From Auanema rhodensis (Eukaryota > Nematoda > Chromadorea > Rhabditida > Rhabditidae): a DNA stretch of 64,000 bases. The position numbers and the translations under genes are program-made. This document shows positions 24,602 through 35,614 of this stretch, one piece after another. The notes under the pieces are model-generated. The model had not been told where the DNA came from and searched no databases. It saw only the letters and a program-made list of their open reading frames with translations. The DNA lies in contig OZ059897.1 in the NCBI GenBank assembly GCA_964057225.1, forward strand, positions 14,818,001 through 14,882,000. The letters are read 5' to 3'. Every line of letters starts with the position of its first letter. Within the stretch, counting starts at the first letter, position 1.

Positions 24602-26307
24602 ATGGTGGACCATTTGGCTGTCCTTAAAAGATTCGTTGGTAAGAATTATAATTTTATTTTATTTTAATAAGAAAATGTTTAAATCTGTTCATTTCAAATT
24701 AATTTAATTCAATTTATGATTTCATATTGAATATATAAACCTTTTCAGGTAAGACTGATACTCCTTCAACAATCGAAAATAATCCAACTGTTGAAGATGA
24801 AGTTGATCGAAAAAAATCAAGTAAGTATATGTTTTTATTTATTTAATTTCTATACATACGAATATTCCAAAAAAAACATATTATGGCTTGACATATTCAT
24901 AATCTGACCTCAAGTTTATGTATAGCCGTCTATAGGGCTAAAAGACATATGAATTGCTACAAAAGGATCAAGGGATGATCGGATAAGATCGTCTGTCTCG
25001 TCTTATACTCTCTGTTCTGCTTATCCCTGATGTTATCTCTCAGACAATCTCTTATCATTCTTATGAAGGCAAAAAACGTTTTCTTTTGTAGCTTTATTTT
25101 ACTTTTGTACTTATGCTTTACCTAAAAATTAGAAAAAAAAAAAGAAAAATTGATGTTATCATCACTTCGGTTTTATATTTATATTCATAATATTTCTACA
25201 ATATTTATAGAATTTTCCGAACAAAATTAGGAAAACGCCATTTTTATAATTTTTTCTATTCATGTTTCTTCTTTTCTTATACTTTTGAGAAATATCTAGA
25301 AATTATTTCTCTAATATTCCAATGAGCATATTAAATATTGTGAGAACATCAATCTTTCAAGAAACTTTCTACATACTCTCTCTCTCTCTCTATCTCTCAT
25401 TTTCTCACTCCTTTCTATTTCTTCATTGCCATGTAGACATTTTATGTACAGTATACCAACAGGATGAGGAATTACAAGGACATTTATTAGAGAAAAAGAC
25501 ATAAACAGCTATTAGATCAATGATAACAAATGAAAAACTTAATATTTGAACAAAAGCTGACAACTTAACGCCACACAATTATCATAGTAGATAGTTAAAG
25601 TGAGAAGACACTTTTGTATTTTTCGTTTTCTTGTCTTCCTATCTATCCAACTAATTTTGTGGGAAAGCATGTATGGTTCGCTTCAGTCAACTTGTTATTT
25701 TTCTTATGACTGGCTATTACTTCTTTTAAAAAAAAATCTACAAAACTTCTTCAATATATATTCAATATCTTATTTTTTTCAGGTTTAATTAGGCGTAACG
25801 AACTTATCTGTTTGTCTTATCTAACACTCGCTTACTTTATTCCAGTTATTTCAGCTATGACAGTAACATATAAGGGTAAGCCAAGAGATTTTGAATTTTT
25901 TTTTATTTTTTAAAAATTAGAAAATTTGTTGACTACTTCAGAATTTCTTTAACAATGACATATTGATTATTCATAACATTGTCATTGCACTACATCAATA
26001 GTTCAGAGAAAATTTAAAGATTATAGATGAGAATTGAAAAATATTTCAAATATAATAATTAATTTCACTTCAAAATCTCCTGAACATTGTACTTGAAATG
26101 TAGCTTTTTGTTCTCCAGGCTTGCTTCGACGAATTCAAGATGGTTTTAATGAGTTGGATGGAAATTATATTGAATTGGCTGTTCTTTACTACCTTTTCTT
26201 CATCGTTTTCATCAAGTGAGTTTAATTACAAACAGTCTGCTCGTTCTTCTCAACTCACGCTCATTTGTTCTTTTGTTAGCAAAAACCTTAGAATATTAAG
26301 AATCTAA
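24602..26307 (+). CDS. Small two-pass membrane protein, function unknown
   Basis: Four or five exons, about 100-110 residues. It starts MVDHLAVLKRFVGKTDTPST. A 960-bp second intron (about 24823-25781) separates an acidic N-terminal segment from SLIRRNELICLSYLTLAYFI. Two hydrophobic segments are visible: LICLSYLTLAYFIPVISAMT, and YIELAVLYYLFFIVFI after the hydrophilic loop LLRRIQDGFNELDGN. The protein can end at the TGA at 26217-26219 or, if the overlapping GTGAGT donor is used, continue through a 64-bp intron to TAA at 26305-26307. The P450 start follows 82-170 bp later, so the two probably form an operon. I do not recognise the family; a membrane partner of the P450 is only a guess. Confidence 0.55.
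24981..25059. promoter_or_regulatory. Cluster of GATA sites in intron
   Basis: Four WGATAR-type motifs within 80 bp of the long intron: GGATAAG at 24981, and on the opposite strand at 25020-25027 (GCTTATCC), 25032-25039 (GTTATCTC) and 25051-25059 (CTTATCATT). In nematodes intestinal genes are commonly driven by ELT-2-type GATA factors, so this could be a gut enhancer for the P450 operon (inference). Confidence 0.45.
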
Positions 26308-26389
26308 AAAATTGAAAATATAATTTTTGAAATATGTCTTTTGCTTCGCAAAAAAAAGTTTTATGTTAGAATTATCATTTGCTTTCAAA

Positions 26390-28629
26390 ATGAACATATC
26401 ACGCACCAATGTCATTGAGACTACTATTCAACTCAGACATACCAGTGTGGCCTACGTCGTTTTAATGCTGATGGTAATCCATACAACGTACACTTTCTAC
26501 CACACTCGTTTACGTAAATATCCACCTGGACCTGTACCACTGCCCATTCTTGGAAATACTCTGGAGGTTTGGTTATCTTTATTTATTTATTCATGTTCTT
26601 CTGATCATCACTATAGAGAATTTAAATTTTTAAATTTCAAAAATGGATTGTTCAAAAGTTATTTTTTTTGAATTAACGCTATGAGCGGTTGATTACACCA
26701 ACTAAACATTTTGCTGATTTATTTTGATTTCTTTAGATTGATACACGTCATCCTGCTAAAACATTATCTAAATGGCAAGCGAATTTCGGACCAGTCTTTA
26801 CTGTCTGGCTACCACATCCTATGGTCGTCATAGCTGATCATGATGTATTAAAAGAAGCCTTAATAACCAAAGGTGAGATTAAAAATAAAGGAATGTTTTT
26901 TTCAATAATTATCTATGTATTCAGGTCATTATTTCACTGGGCGTCCAGTTGGTTATATTTGGTCTATGTTCACGCATAACGATAAACATGGTGATGGCAT
27001 TATTTTATGCGAAGGAGAACGTTGGGAACAATTACGCGAGTTTTCACATAAAATATTTAGGTTAGTGCATAAAAGTATTCTACAGTATCCAGAAATTTTT
27101 ACTGTAATTTAATAATATATTTTAAATATAAGAAAGCATTCATACTGAAAGATATAGCAATTTTAATTTTTTTTTCTCAGAAGTACGATGGGAGAATCCT
27201 TAATGGAGCAAAAAATTCTCACTCATGCTCACAACATGGTTAACTATATTGATCGTTTGATGGGTGACCAAAGAGTAAACTATATTTCAAAGTTGTAGCA
27301 CTTACCGTATTCTATTTAAGGAAATTACTATGGATATCGAGAGTGTTATTTCTCAAGTTGTTGGAAACATCATTCAAGATTTTGTACTGGGAGATTCGTA
27401 TCCATTTGGAGATGAACGTTTTGAGAAATTTAAGAAGCTAATTGATGCTGTCTTAGCTGATGTAATATCTAATCTGTATTGACTTCGTTCAATTTAATAT
27501 GTTCCAGGTTGCATCTAAGCCTGTTCAACTTGTTAATGCTTACCCAATATTATCCATTCTTCCCATTCCTGCGATCAAAAGATATCGCAAAAATGGATAT
27601 GCTCTTCAAAGGTCTCTCAGAGCTATTTAAAAACGATATTACCGAAACTATTTAAGATATTTCTTACATGCAATTCATGAACATAGTCAAAACATGACAT
27701 TTGACGGAGAACCGAAAGATTTCATTGAAGCTTATCTTAGAGAAATGAAAACCACTCAAAAAGATAACCCTCACTACAAGTAAGAATATGAAACATTTAT
27801 CGTAGTCATATCTCATTTATTAAGTGAACTTACATTGGCATTAGCTGCTGGTGATCTTTGGACTGGTGGAATGGAAACTACAGTTACTACTCTTCGATGG
27901 GCTATACTCTACATGCTCTATAGTCCACATGTGCAGGAAAAATGCTATTCTCAGATCGAACAAGTAACAAACATCATTAAAATTTTAATATTGAAAATTC
28001 ATATTTATAGGTGTTTGGAACAGAAGAACCATCTTACTCTGCTCACAAACAACTTCCTTACGTAGAAGCAACTCTCGCTGAAACTCTACGTGTAGCAAAC
28101 GTTTTACCTTGGGCCATACCTCACAGGTTTTTATTCATAAATAAACTGTAAAAAAAAATTGTTTAGGACGACAGCTGATGTTAAGGTCCGAAATCATTTC
28201 TTCCCGGCTGGCACAGTTGTTCTTCCACAGTTTGGCACAGTTCAATTCGACCCACGCCATTTCCCTGAGCCAGAAGCTTTTATACCCGACAGGTTAGGGT
28301 ATTGGACTGAAACAAAGTATATTAATATTATTATAGATTTATTAACAATGGAGTCTTTGTGAAAAGACCAGAATTAAATCCTTTTGGAATGGGAAAACGA
28401 TCTTGTTTAGGGGAAAAATTAGCCCGTTACGAGTTATTCTTAATTTTAACGACTCTTCTCCAAAACTACGAATTTCTAAAAGAAGGTTAATTTGTAGCTT
28501 CTTATTTCCATTTTAATTCATCTAATTGCAGACAGGGAACAGTTGCCTTCAAGGGATCGTAGTGAAGGGATGACTAATGTTCCTAAACGGTACAAAGTTG
28601 TCGTTCGTAAACGTGCACATAAAATCTAA
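26390..28629 (+). CDS. Cytochrome P450, CYP2 clan, CYP33-like
   Basis: Microsomal haem monooxygenase for lipid or xenobiotic oxidation. About eleven exons. The N-terminal membrane anchor ([20 protein letters not shown]) is followed by the hinge [18 protein letters not shown]. Other signatures are the helix-C motif [16 protein letters not shown], helix [21 protein letters not shown], helix K ETLR, the PERF-like motif [16 protein letters not shown] and the haem loop [17 protein letters not shown] with its Cys ligand. An apparent stop near 27630 is inside a 45-bp intron (GTCTCTC...TTTAAG) whose removal gives [17 protein letters not shown], so the gene looks intact. The D-L-W-x-G-G-M-E-T-T form of helix I is typical of nematode CYP33 enzymes. 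It lies directly behind the small membrane-protein gene. Confidence 0.93.
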
Positions 28630-29220
28630 ATATATTACTCTACTTTGGATCTCTACGATTAAACTTCTTAATATATTTCATTAATATTCCTGATAGTACC
28701 CATTTTTATTACAAGTTTTATTGGCATGTTCAATACTCAGTTCATAAGATACGTTAGAAATTAATTTTCTTGTTAACATGTAGCTACTCTAGTCCTAACC
28801 TACATTCCCGGTATGATACTTTAATCACAACAGCTTTACTTCATTAGTACGCACCTTCTATTAGTCTTTGTATTCGACATGTCTCAATAAACATTTAGTA
28901 TGAAATACGGAAGATTCACAAGAATATTTATTATTTAACAGGAAAGAAAACAAACGTAACAACCATATTCACAAGAAAACCAAAGCTATTCACAAGAATA
29001 TAAAAGGCATCAAGATTATTAATGTGACAGTATCCTAAGAAGGAACGAGATAAAATAGAAATAACAGAAGTTTATAGCACAGAATATGACACAAGGTAAT
29101 TGAGGGTGCAACGGAAACATCTAAAAAAAATGTTTACAGGATATGACACAGAATGTTTGGAAATACACATGGTAAAAAAAAGTATGTACATCAATAGTAA
29201 AAATCTGATATGTATATAAA
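28630..29220. other. Convergent 3' region, no gene seen
   Basis: About 590 bp between the P450 stop and the stop of the converging minus-strand gene. Apart from the AATAAA hexamer it shows only A-rich low-complexity DNA. Confidence 0.5.
28886..28891 (+). terminator. Poly(A) signal of the P450
   Basis: AATAAA about 260 bp after the P450 stop, in an A/T-rich 3' region; the only canonical hexamer on this strand before the next (minus-strand) gene. Confidence 0.4.
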
Positions 29221-31348
29221 TTATATTGCGAGCAAACTAGACATTTCTGCTAAGATAGGAGTTATTGCCACATGAGAATTAATTTCTATTTGAAGATTTC
29301 CCAAACCGGCTGTAAGTTATTGATATTATCTTGGAAATATTGCTTACGTTTTTACCTCGGGAATCCGAATGTGTTAAATATTCATGAAATTGTCGAACGT
29401 GAGCATCATATACAGATTTATACAATTGTCTTCTTTGCTCAACATTCAGAGAATTCATGGAATATATAAGCGGAACTCGCAGCATGGAAGGTATATCCAT
29501 ACCCCATCGGTAAAGTAACTGAATATGTACAATATACTAGCCCTTTAGTTACTATCATACCACTTTGATGGAGTTTACAATACTTCCAGCTTCATCGTCA
29601 TAGCCGTGCCTGATTCGGGCACATACGCTTATCGGGATTAAACAAGGGCGGTGGGTTAATAACATCACGAAGTTATCAAATGACCAAGGTTCCGGAAACG
29701 CTATAAAACTAACGTTATTAACAAATATACCTTCTCACATACTGGTTATTTCTTCAATTATATTGAAAACTTCATTTTCAGTCCAGGTATACAGACCATC
29801 ATTGAGCATCTTGCTTTGTAATAAGGTGTACAAAGCATCAGACATTGGCTTCAGCCTATCTTCCGCATCGCTCCATGATGAGACAGCTATATCAACTAGA
29901 GACCTCCAGTTAATATACTCTATTTTGCATAACCATGAGATGACACATAGATAATACTTTTACCTGAGCCATCTTCTGCCTTCTCCAAAGAATTGAATAA
30001 AACAAGAAACAAGCGGCCTTGATGGTTGGCAGACATTTGTGTTCGCATTAATGCAGACAACCAGAATGCTCGTTCTCTTTCAACTCCTTTATCCGAAATT
30101 TTATCAGCCATCATAATCGAATCAATGAATAAACCACGTAGCATGGTTCGCAACTGAATGATTCATTTTAAAATAAATAACAAGAATACTCTGTACTTCA
30201 ATTTCCAATTTAGGATTTGATCCATACGGCTCAATGATCATTCGTCTGATGGCACTCTCAATTTTACAATTTTCCATTTTGAGGACTGCTCTTAAGACTT
30301 TGGAACACTCAGTGAACGCCCACTTTGTACACATCTGAAATAATAATGTTCCATGTATAAAAACGGCTGGTACTAACTGTGTGAATAAATCTTCCCCATC
30401 CGTGGTAATCAGTTATATAACATTTACATTTTTCCATGAAAGCTATAAGCTTGAGAATTCGAAATGGGGTAGTCTTGCATACCGTTGTGGCTTTAAGAAG
30501 CTCCCCTAAAAAAAATTGAAATTAATTTGCATACCAATTAATTTACCAAAAGTATGGAAAGGGTCGCGAGAGGTATACGGTAAAGACCGATTTGCTACAA
30601 ACTCCCGATATTCTCTCACAAGTCGATTACAATAAGCATTTGTTTCCATGTATTCGGTAATTCTTTTTGACCATTCATGAGATGATAACGCCAATGTTAC
30701 AAGACGAGGAACTAAAATTATATCGGGTGTGTTTAGTAATAGTTGATAAACTCACTTGATATATTTTCTATGAAAGTGTTAAAAAGAGGAGGAGAGAGTT
30801 GATCAAAAATTCCTAATGCAGATGGTAAAGCATTTGTTAAAGATTCGCAACAAAGCATAACTCCATTATCAATGATAGATTCTAAATTGAAAATAGTACA
30901 TGGTTGTATGATTTCACCTCAATTACCATCTTCCGAAAAAAAATCATTAGTATTTGGAGTTTCAGGATATTTTTCGACAGGAGACTTGAACTTAGCTCCA
31001 ACTATGGTGCAACCGCGCTTCTGTCTTTTTCTAAAGAAAAAAAATAACTTCAAAACGTAATATTTTCAAACCCTAATTCATTTGTGTCTTCATCTTTGCC
31101 ACATGCAAAAACTCTTTTGAGCTGTTTTCTTACAGGAAAAAATGTGGTAATTCTTGAAGTTAAACCTCTTCCCTATGAAAACAAGAATATATAACTTTTA
31201 TTCAACCCTGTGTTTAGTTGTTTGTTTTATACAATACCTCGCTCTTATTCCCCGATGAGTGTATTGAGACAAGTCTACTTCCTATCCGAGATGTTCTAGG
31301 AGTTACTGGTAACTCGTCAGTTCGCTGTTCTTCTTTCGCCTCTGACAT
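29221..31348 (-). CDS. Unrecognised protein with PIP-box-like motif
   Basis: About 550 residues in roughly ten exons. The start ATG at 31348 gives MSEAKEEQRTDELPVTPRTS, a proline-directed Ser/Thr-rich N-terminus. It is followed by TSRITTFFPVRKQLKR, which fits a degenerate PCNA-interacting box (x-x-x-I-x-x-F-F, with T for Q) next to basic residues. The rest is alpha-helical: MLCCESLTNALPSALGIFDQ, WSKRITEYMETNAYCNRLVR, DWGRFIH-like and WAFTECSKVLRAVLKMENCK segments, LLQSKMLNDGLYTWTENEVF, and YSMNSLNVEQRRQLYKSVYD near the end. I do not recognise the family. Two E2F-like sites 190-240 bp upstream and the PIP-like motif both point to S-phase or DNA replication/repair, as inference only. Confidence 0.68.
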
Positions 31349-31540
31349 GATTTAATATATTGCAAGTATAATAAACTACAATAATACAATGCACCCTGAA
31401 AATAATATAATATTAATGAATTTACTAAAAAAAGAAAAATCAATAGACAATACTATAAAGACAGATCAAAATTCAAATTACATTAATCAATTATAAAAAA
31501 ACAGCCTAAATCATAAATACACACTGACAAAACTAAAAGA

Positions 31541-31590
31541 GCGGGAAAATTATCATTAATTCGACAACCATCTGGCTTGCGCGCGAAATC
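31541..31590 (-). promoter_or_regulatory. Two E2F-like sites upstream of the PIP-box gene
   Basis: GCGGGAAAA (31541-31549) and GCGCGCGAAAT (31579-31589) match E2F consensus forms (TTTCCCGC, TTTCGCGC) on opposite strands. They lie 190-240 bp before the ATG at 31348 in otherwise A/T DNA. Confidence 0.45.
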
Positions 31591-31831
31591 ATATCATTTA
31601 AATTCCGCGTCAGTATCACTAAGCCAATTAGCTTTGAGCAGTGTCTTCTCTTATTCGCTAATTAAGCGAAAGCTCCTCCTATGTTGTGTTGTTTTTTTCG
31701 AAATTCAAGACCTAATTTTAAAATTTTTAAAGTGAAATGTTTTTTCTTTATTTCATCAAAAAAAACATAGTCGGAAATATTTATTCTTTTAAGAGTTTTC
31801 TGATTATCTACAAACAATGAAAGAGTTTAGA

Positions 31832-33721
31832 TTAATATGCAAATTTAACAATTTTATTTTTTATGTTAGAAGGTCTTAATAAAAGTGTGATTATAACTAT
31901 TAGTAAAAGGAAAGATGAAATGAATAGAGATACTGTAAATATCAAAAGTGGGGATTGATTTTCGCACTCAATTGCTGAAGACACTTTTTGTTCTGAAAAT
32001 AATTTGATATTATTCAAGTTCTGGTTATTATGTTTACCGTAATATTTCACGTCTTGCTCATTTTCAAGTACTCGTAATTCTCCTACTAGATCTATCTCTG
32101 GATACCCATTATTCATGGAAAATTTCGTCTTTGGAGCACTATTTCTATCATCAATTAGAATTTCTCTTCGTTGTCTCTTAGGATTGAAACTGAAAGTTCA
32201 TTTTTAAGTGAATAGTTTCGGAACACTTAAGGACACACCCGTATCCGAAGTATATGCTGCCTATGGTAGCATTTTTGTCATTGTTGTTGTCATCAGAGAA
32301 AGTCTGTACGTCGCTCGCAAGAACGCCTTCATCACTCGTCAGAAGGCGAGTACTGATATTCAATATTTAGTTTTAGTAAGTTGCACTCTCACCTGGGATC
32401 GTCTACAGTTTTGAATATTTCTTTTATTCCCTTTTGTGGAGCTTCACGTAAACGTTTAGCTTGTTCTATTCTCTGATCCAAAGATGGACAAGAAGTTGGT
32501 GGCTATATAGACCATGAATAAATTTTAGTTTAATTTAACTAACCGAAACTTGGCGGCAGTCGTCTCCTTGAAGACAAATTCTTATTTGACAAATAAATCT
32601 AGTTATGGTTTTTGATGCGAATTTGAATACATGTGTTTCCTTAAATAAAGTATTTTCATAAGCACTATTTAAAGATAATTGTACTTGAAATGCGGTTGAT
32701 AAATCATCTGAATATTTTGGTGTTGCCATGACATAATGATCAACTCCACATCTGAAAAATGGTTTGCTTTCAAAGGACAGTTTTGTCGATTTTTATACCC
32801 ATTTTGATCTATTATCATTATTCGATTTCCTTGTCCATCTTCAACATGACAGTTTTGAACTAATATCCCAGTATTTTCTACGATTCAATAAAATATCTGG
32901 ACTTCTTATGTTTTTCGAAACATACCTCCTTCACATTTCCAGACGTGAAATACATTCTCTCCAATAGTAGCGTAATAGACTTCTTGTCCTGTCGCTGATC
33001 CTTTTCTGATCGAATAAGAACATTTTGGGGGAGATGATATATCAAATTGAGGTGTTAATTCTGTTGGTGGAGCCTCGCTGAAATCACAAAGAATATTTTC
33101 AGTTTTAGTAGATGGTAGATGTTGAAGAATATATGCTTATCTAGCAATGCTTATGTACACACCTAATATCAAGGGATTGCTCAAAATCATCCAGAACATG
33201 ACTTTTGACATATACACATTGCGCGCAATAACTACGATCAGCTTCTGTTACAAACAGTGGGTGAAGCTGAACGTTAATGCAAATTCGTTGAATCACTCCA
33301 GAAGGATTGTCCTTGAATTTTAATTATTCGACTACTTAAAATATGTGATCATACTGTAGTTTCAGCATTCATGCCACAATGGCCATGCTGGAACGTAATC
33401 TTGTTCATATTTCTTGAAGAGCAATTGTTGTCGTCTGGAAAATCGTCAGCATAGATGTGAGAAGGATTGGAAGAAGTTGTCTTGATCTGAAACTCAATTA
33501 ATGTAAAAAAATATGCATGCATACATGTCTGTAAGCCTCTTAATATTATACATAATCGGGATATTTAACAAACTATGTATTTAACAGAAAACCCTGACCT
33601 TAATTATAATACGTTCTTGTTCACAAAGCACTATCGGAATATCGACTATTTCGTTTGGATACTTGAGCGACAACGAGAGTAGGCTAGATTGTACAAGGAT
33701 CAACATTATGAGATACATCAT
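31832..33721 (-). CDS. ZP-domain transmembrane protein (cuticlin family)
   Basis: Apical extracellular-matrix polymer component. The start MMYLIMLILVQSSLLSLSLK is a signal peptide. The ZP domain spans roughly residues 30-290. ZP-N cysteines fall in IVLCEQERIIIK, DDNNCSSRNMNKITFQHGHC and RSYCAQCVYVK. ZP-C contains FHVWKCEG, then NCHVEDGQGNRIMIIDQNGC joined to GVDHYVMATPKYSDDL, the family's C.V.DG.G....IID..GC block, and FICQIRICLQGDDCRQ. FNPKRQRREILIDD supplies a furin-type cleavage site (KRQRR). The C-terminal transmembrane segment is LLIFTVSLFISSFLLLIVII with a short cytoplasmic tail. This order (signal peptide, ZP, furin site, TM) is the standard cuticlin layout. About nine exons. Confidence 0.9.
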
Positions 33722-34483
33722 GATTTATCTATAAATGGTGTAAACAATAACAACAAATTTTTAGAACTGTTTTCAAATTGGAAATATGGTTTTTATAGAG
33801 AAAACAGGCATCCACTGTAAAAAATCACGCTATTCAAAAATAAATTATGGAGTAGGTATAAATATAGACGTATTGATAAATGACAGCTACAGTATTTTCA
33901 GGGAACGAACTTCCTTTTGCAAATCGACCTTGTGTAGCTCAGGAAGAATATGAAGCATACAACCTCAGCCTGTTAAAACAGAAGGCCAACTGACTTTTCT
34001 TTCGCTAACGGAATATGGAGGTGGGGCTTTCATCAGTCTTCTATCTATATTTCTATTCACAAATAAGTGGATACGGGCACTTATTACTCTGCTCTTATTC
34101 TAGCATTTCATCGTCTAGGGGACCTTTTCAAAACTTGTCTATCTGTCAGCCTTGCTTAATGCCTATCGTTTCTGGTAATACGAACGTAGAACAGAGACAA
34201 GATATTTGAAAAGCATTTTGAAATATGATGATGACAAGAATAAAACATTGGTCATTCTCCATTATAAGTGCATTTTTAGTAACAGTCATTTCGTTTATGA
34301 AATCATTGTGATTTAAAAAGAAAGCAGCTTCCTAGAGAGAAAAAACTTCTAACCAATTATTCAAAAAAAATTCATTGTTAGACTTGTTGGTACGTACTAG
34401 AAGCTAATCATGTTCTTTGGGGAATTTGAAAAAAGTACTAATGTTGATACATCAAAAAGGGTTCTTGCACACAAACTTAAAGA
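33722..34483. other. Intergenic, no gene seen
   Basis: About 760 bp upstream of the ZP gene and beyond the 3' end of the MSP gene. Short open frames only; composition is mixed and no motif stands out. Confidence 0.5.
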
Positions 34484-34662
34484 CTATTCTTCCTGTAAAA
34501 TATGAAACGATTATCACCCATATTAGGTTATAAAAACTATACCTTTTTAGACTTATCAGTCTTTTTCTCATCTTTCTCCTCATCATTTTTTTCCTCTTTC
34601 TTCTCTTCTTTCTTTTCTTCTTTCTTTTCTTCTTTCTTTTCTTCTTTCTTTTCTTCTTTCTT

Positions 34663-34695
<33 letters not shown>

Positions 34696-35383
34696 CTTAT
34701 CCTCTTTCTTTTCTTCTTTCTTTTCTTCCTTATTTTCTTCTCTCCTATCTTCACTTTCTTCTTTTCTTGTATCATCATCTTTCTTCTCTTCTTTTTTATC
34801 ATCTTTCTGCTCATTATTTCCTTCTTCTCCTTCCTTATTGAAAATATATGAATATTATGTGCTATGTTATAACAGTTACTTTTCTGAATTCTATGTATAA
34901 GCGTTTTGTGCCATCTGGATCGCCTTTGTGTTCGGACCAAGCACTTCTCGGGTAAATAGCTTCTCCCTTTGGCTAAATATCAAATTTAACGATATTTTGG
35001 TAAAAATCTCCAACCTTTATATAATATATGGCAAAATAATGTTTATTACTTTCAGGAATAGGTTTACCATTATTGAAAGTTAACTTCAATTAGAAAAAAT
35101 GAAGCGTGTTAATAATTGTGTATAAACCTACGTTTACAACGACATTTTCATTGGGTTTTATGCTGGAAACGGGAGGGCGAATACGAAAAAGATCATTCGA
35201 TGTGCATTTAACCTGTGTAACAAATTTTCATCGTATATTTTCATAAAAAAATACTTTTGCTGCAACCCTTTCTGACAAGGGATTTGTTATAGTTAGAGTT
35301 GTAGTAATAGGTTCCTCCCCTATAGTTTTACTACTGAAGAGTATTTTTTCACACGGCTCAAGCTTAAGTGAAAAATCAGTCAT
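34484..35383 (-). CDS. MSP-domain protein with long Lys/Glu repeat tail
   Basis: The N-terminal about 110 residues form a major sperm protein (immunoglobulin-like) domain: MTDFSLKLEPCEKILFSSKT, PITTTLTITNPLSERVAAKV, KCTSNDLFRIRPPVSSIKPN, LTFNNGKPIPESNKHYFAIY, SAWSEHKGDPDGTKRLYIEF. A tail of roughly 100 residues follows, first acidic (EGEEGNNEQKDDKKEEKKDD), then about a dozen near-perfect EEKK repeats, ending near DEKKTDKSKK. The coding stop is TAG at 34537-34539, or after a 48-bp intron a GAAGAATAG exon ending at 34484; both add almost nothing. MSP-tail proteins of this kind occur in nematode sperm and cytoplasm. The repeat tail should form a charged single alpha-helix. Start chosen at the ATG that begins the MSP fold; an in-frame upstream ATG at 35470 adds a poor leader. 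Confidence 0.82.
34556..34825. repeat. 12-bp coding minisatellite, GAAGAAAAGAAA on the minus strand
   Basis: About a dozen tandem 12-bp units, several identical, with edge units degenerate. On the minus strand it encodes Glu-Glu-Lys-Lys. The 12-bp period (a multiple of three) means length changes keep the reading frame, as expected for a coding repeat under selection. Confidence 0.85.
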
Positions 35384-35614
35384 GATTACGACCACGTTGA
35401 AAAATAATTTTTTCAAAAAATAAAATTTACGTGAACTATTTTTCCTATTCACGTTATTTGAAGTTATCAAATATTTAGAGCGGCAAATTATAAACGCGCT
35501 TAGTTGCGAAAATCGCGCTCCATTGTATAAGACTTGAATTTAAATTTTTTTTCGAAAAAGTATATGTTTCAATCTTTTTATTAATTTTTGCTAGTTATCG
35601 AAAACATTGTAGAA

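Noticed and set aside
27600-27660. Apparent in-frame stop in the P450, suggesting a pseudogene
   Set aside because: Removing a 45-bp GT-AG intron restores a family-consistent helix ([14 protein letters not shown]).
29221-31348. NELF-B (COBRA1) assignment for the unidentified gene
   Set aside because: A short GVML...LP resemblance did not extend; the rest of the protein does not follow NELF-B.
34502-34900. Plus-strand Phe/Ser repeat frame and minus-strand Lys/Arg frame over the 12-bp repeat
   Set aside because: Both are alternative readings of the repeat; only the EEKK frame joins to the MSP domain with proper splice sites.
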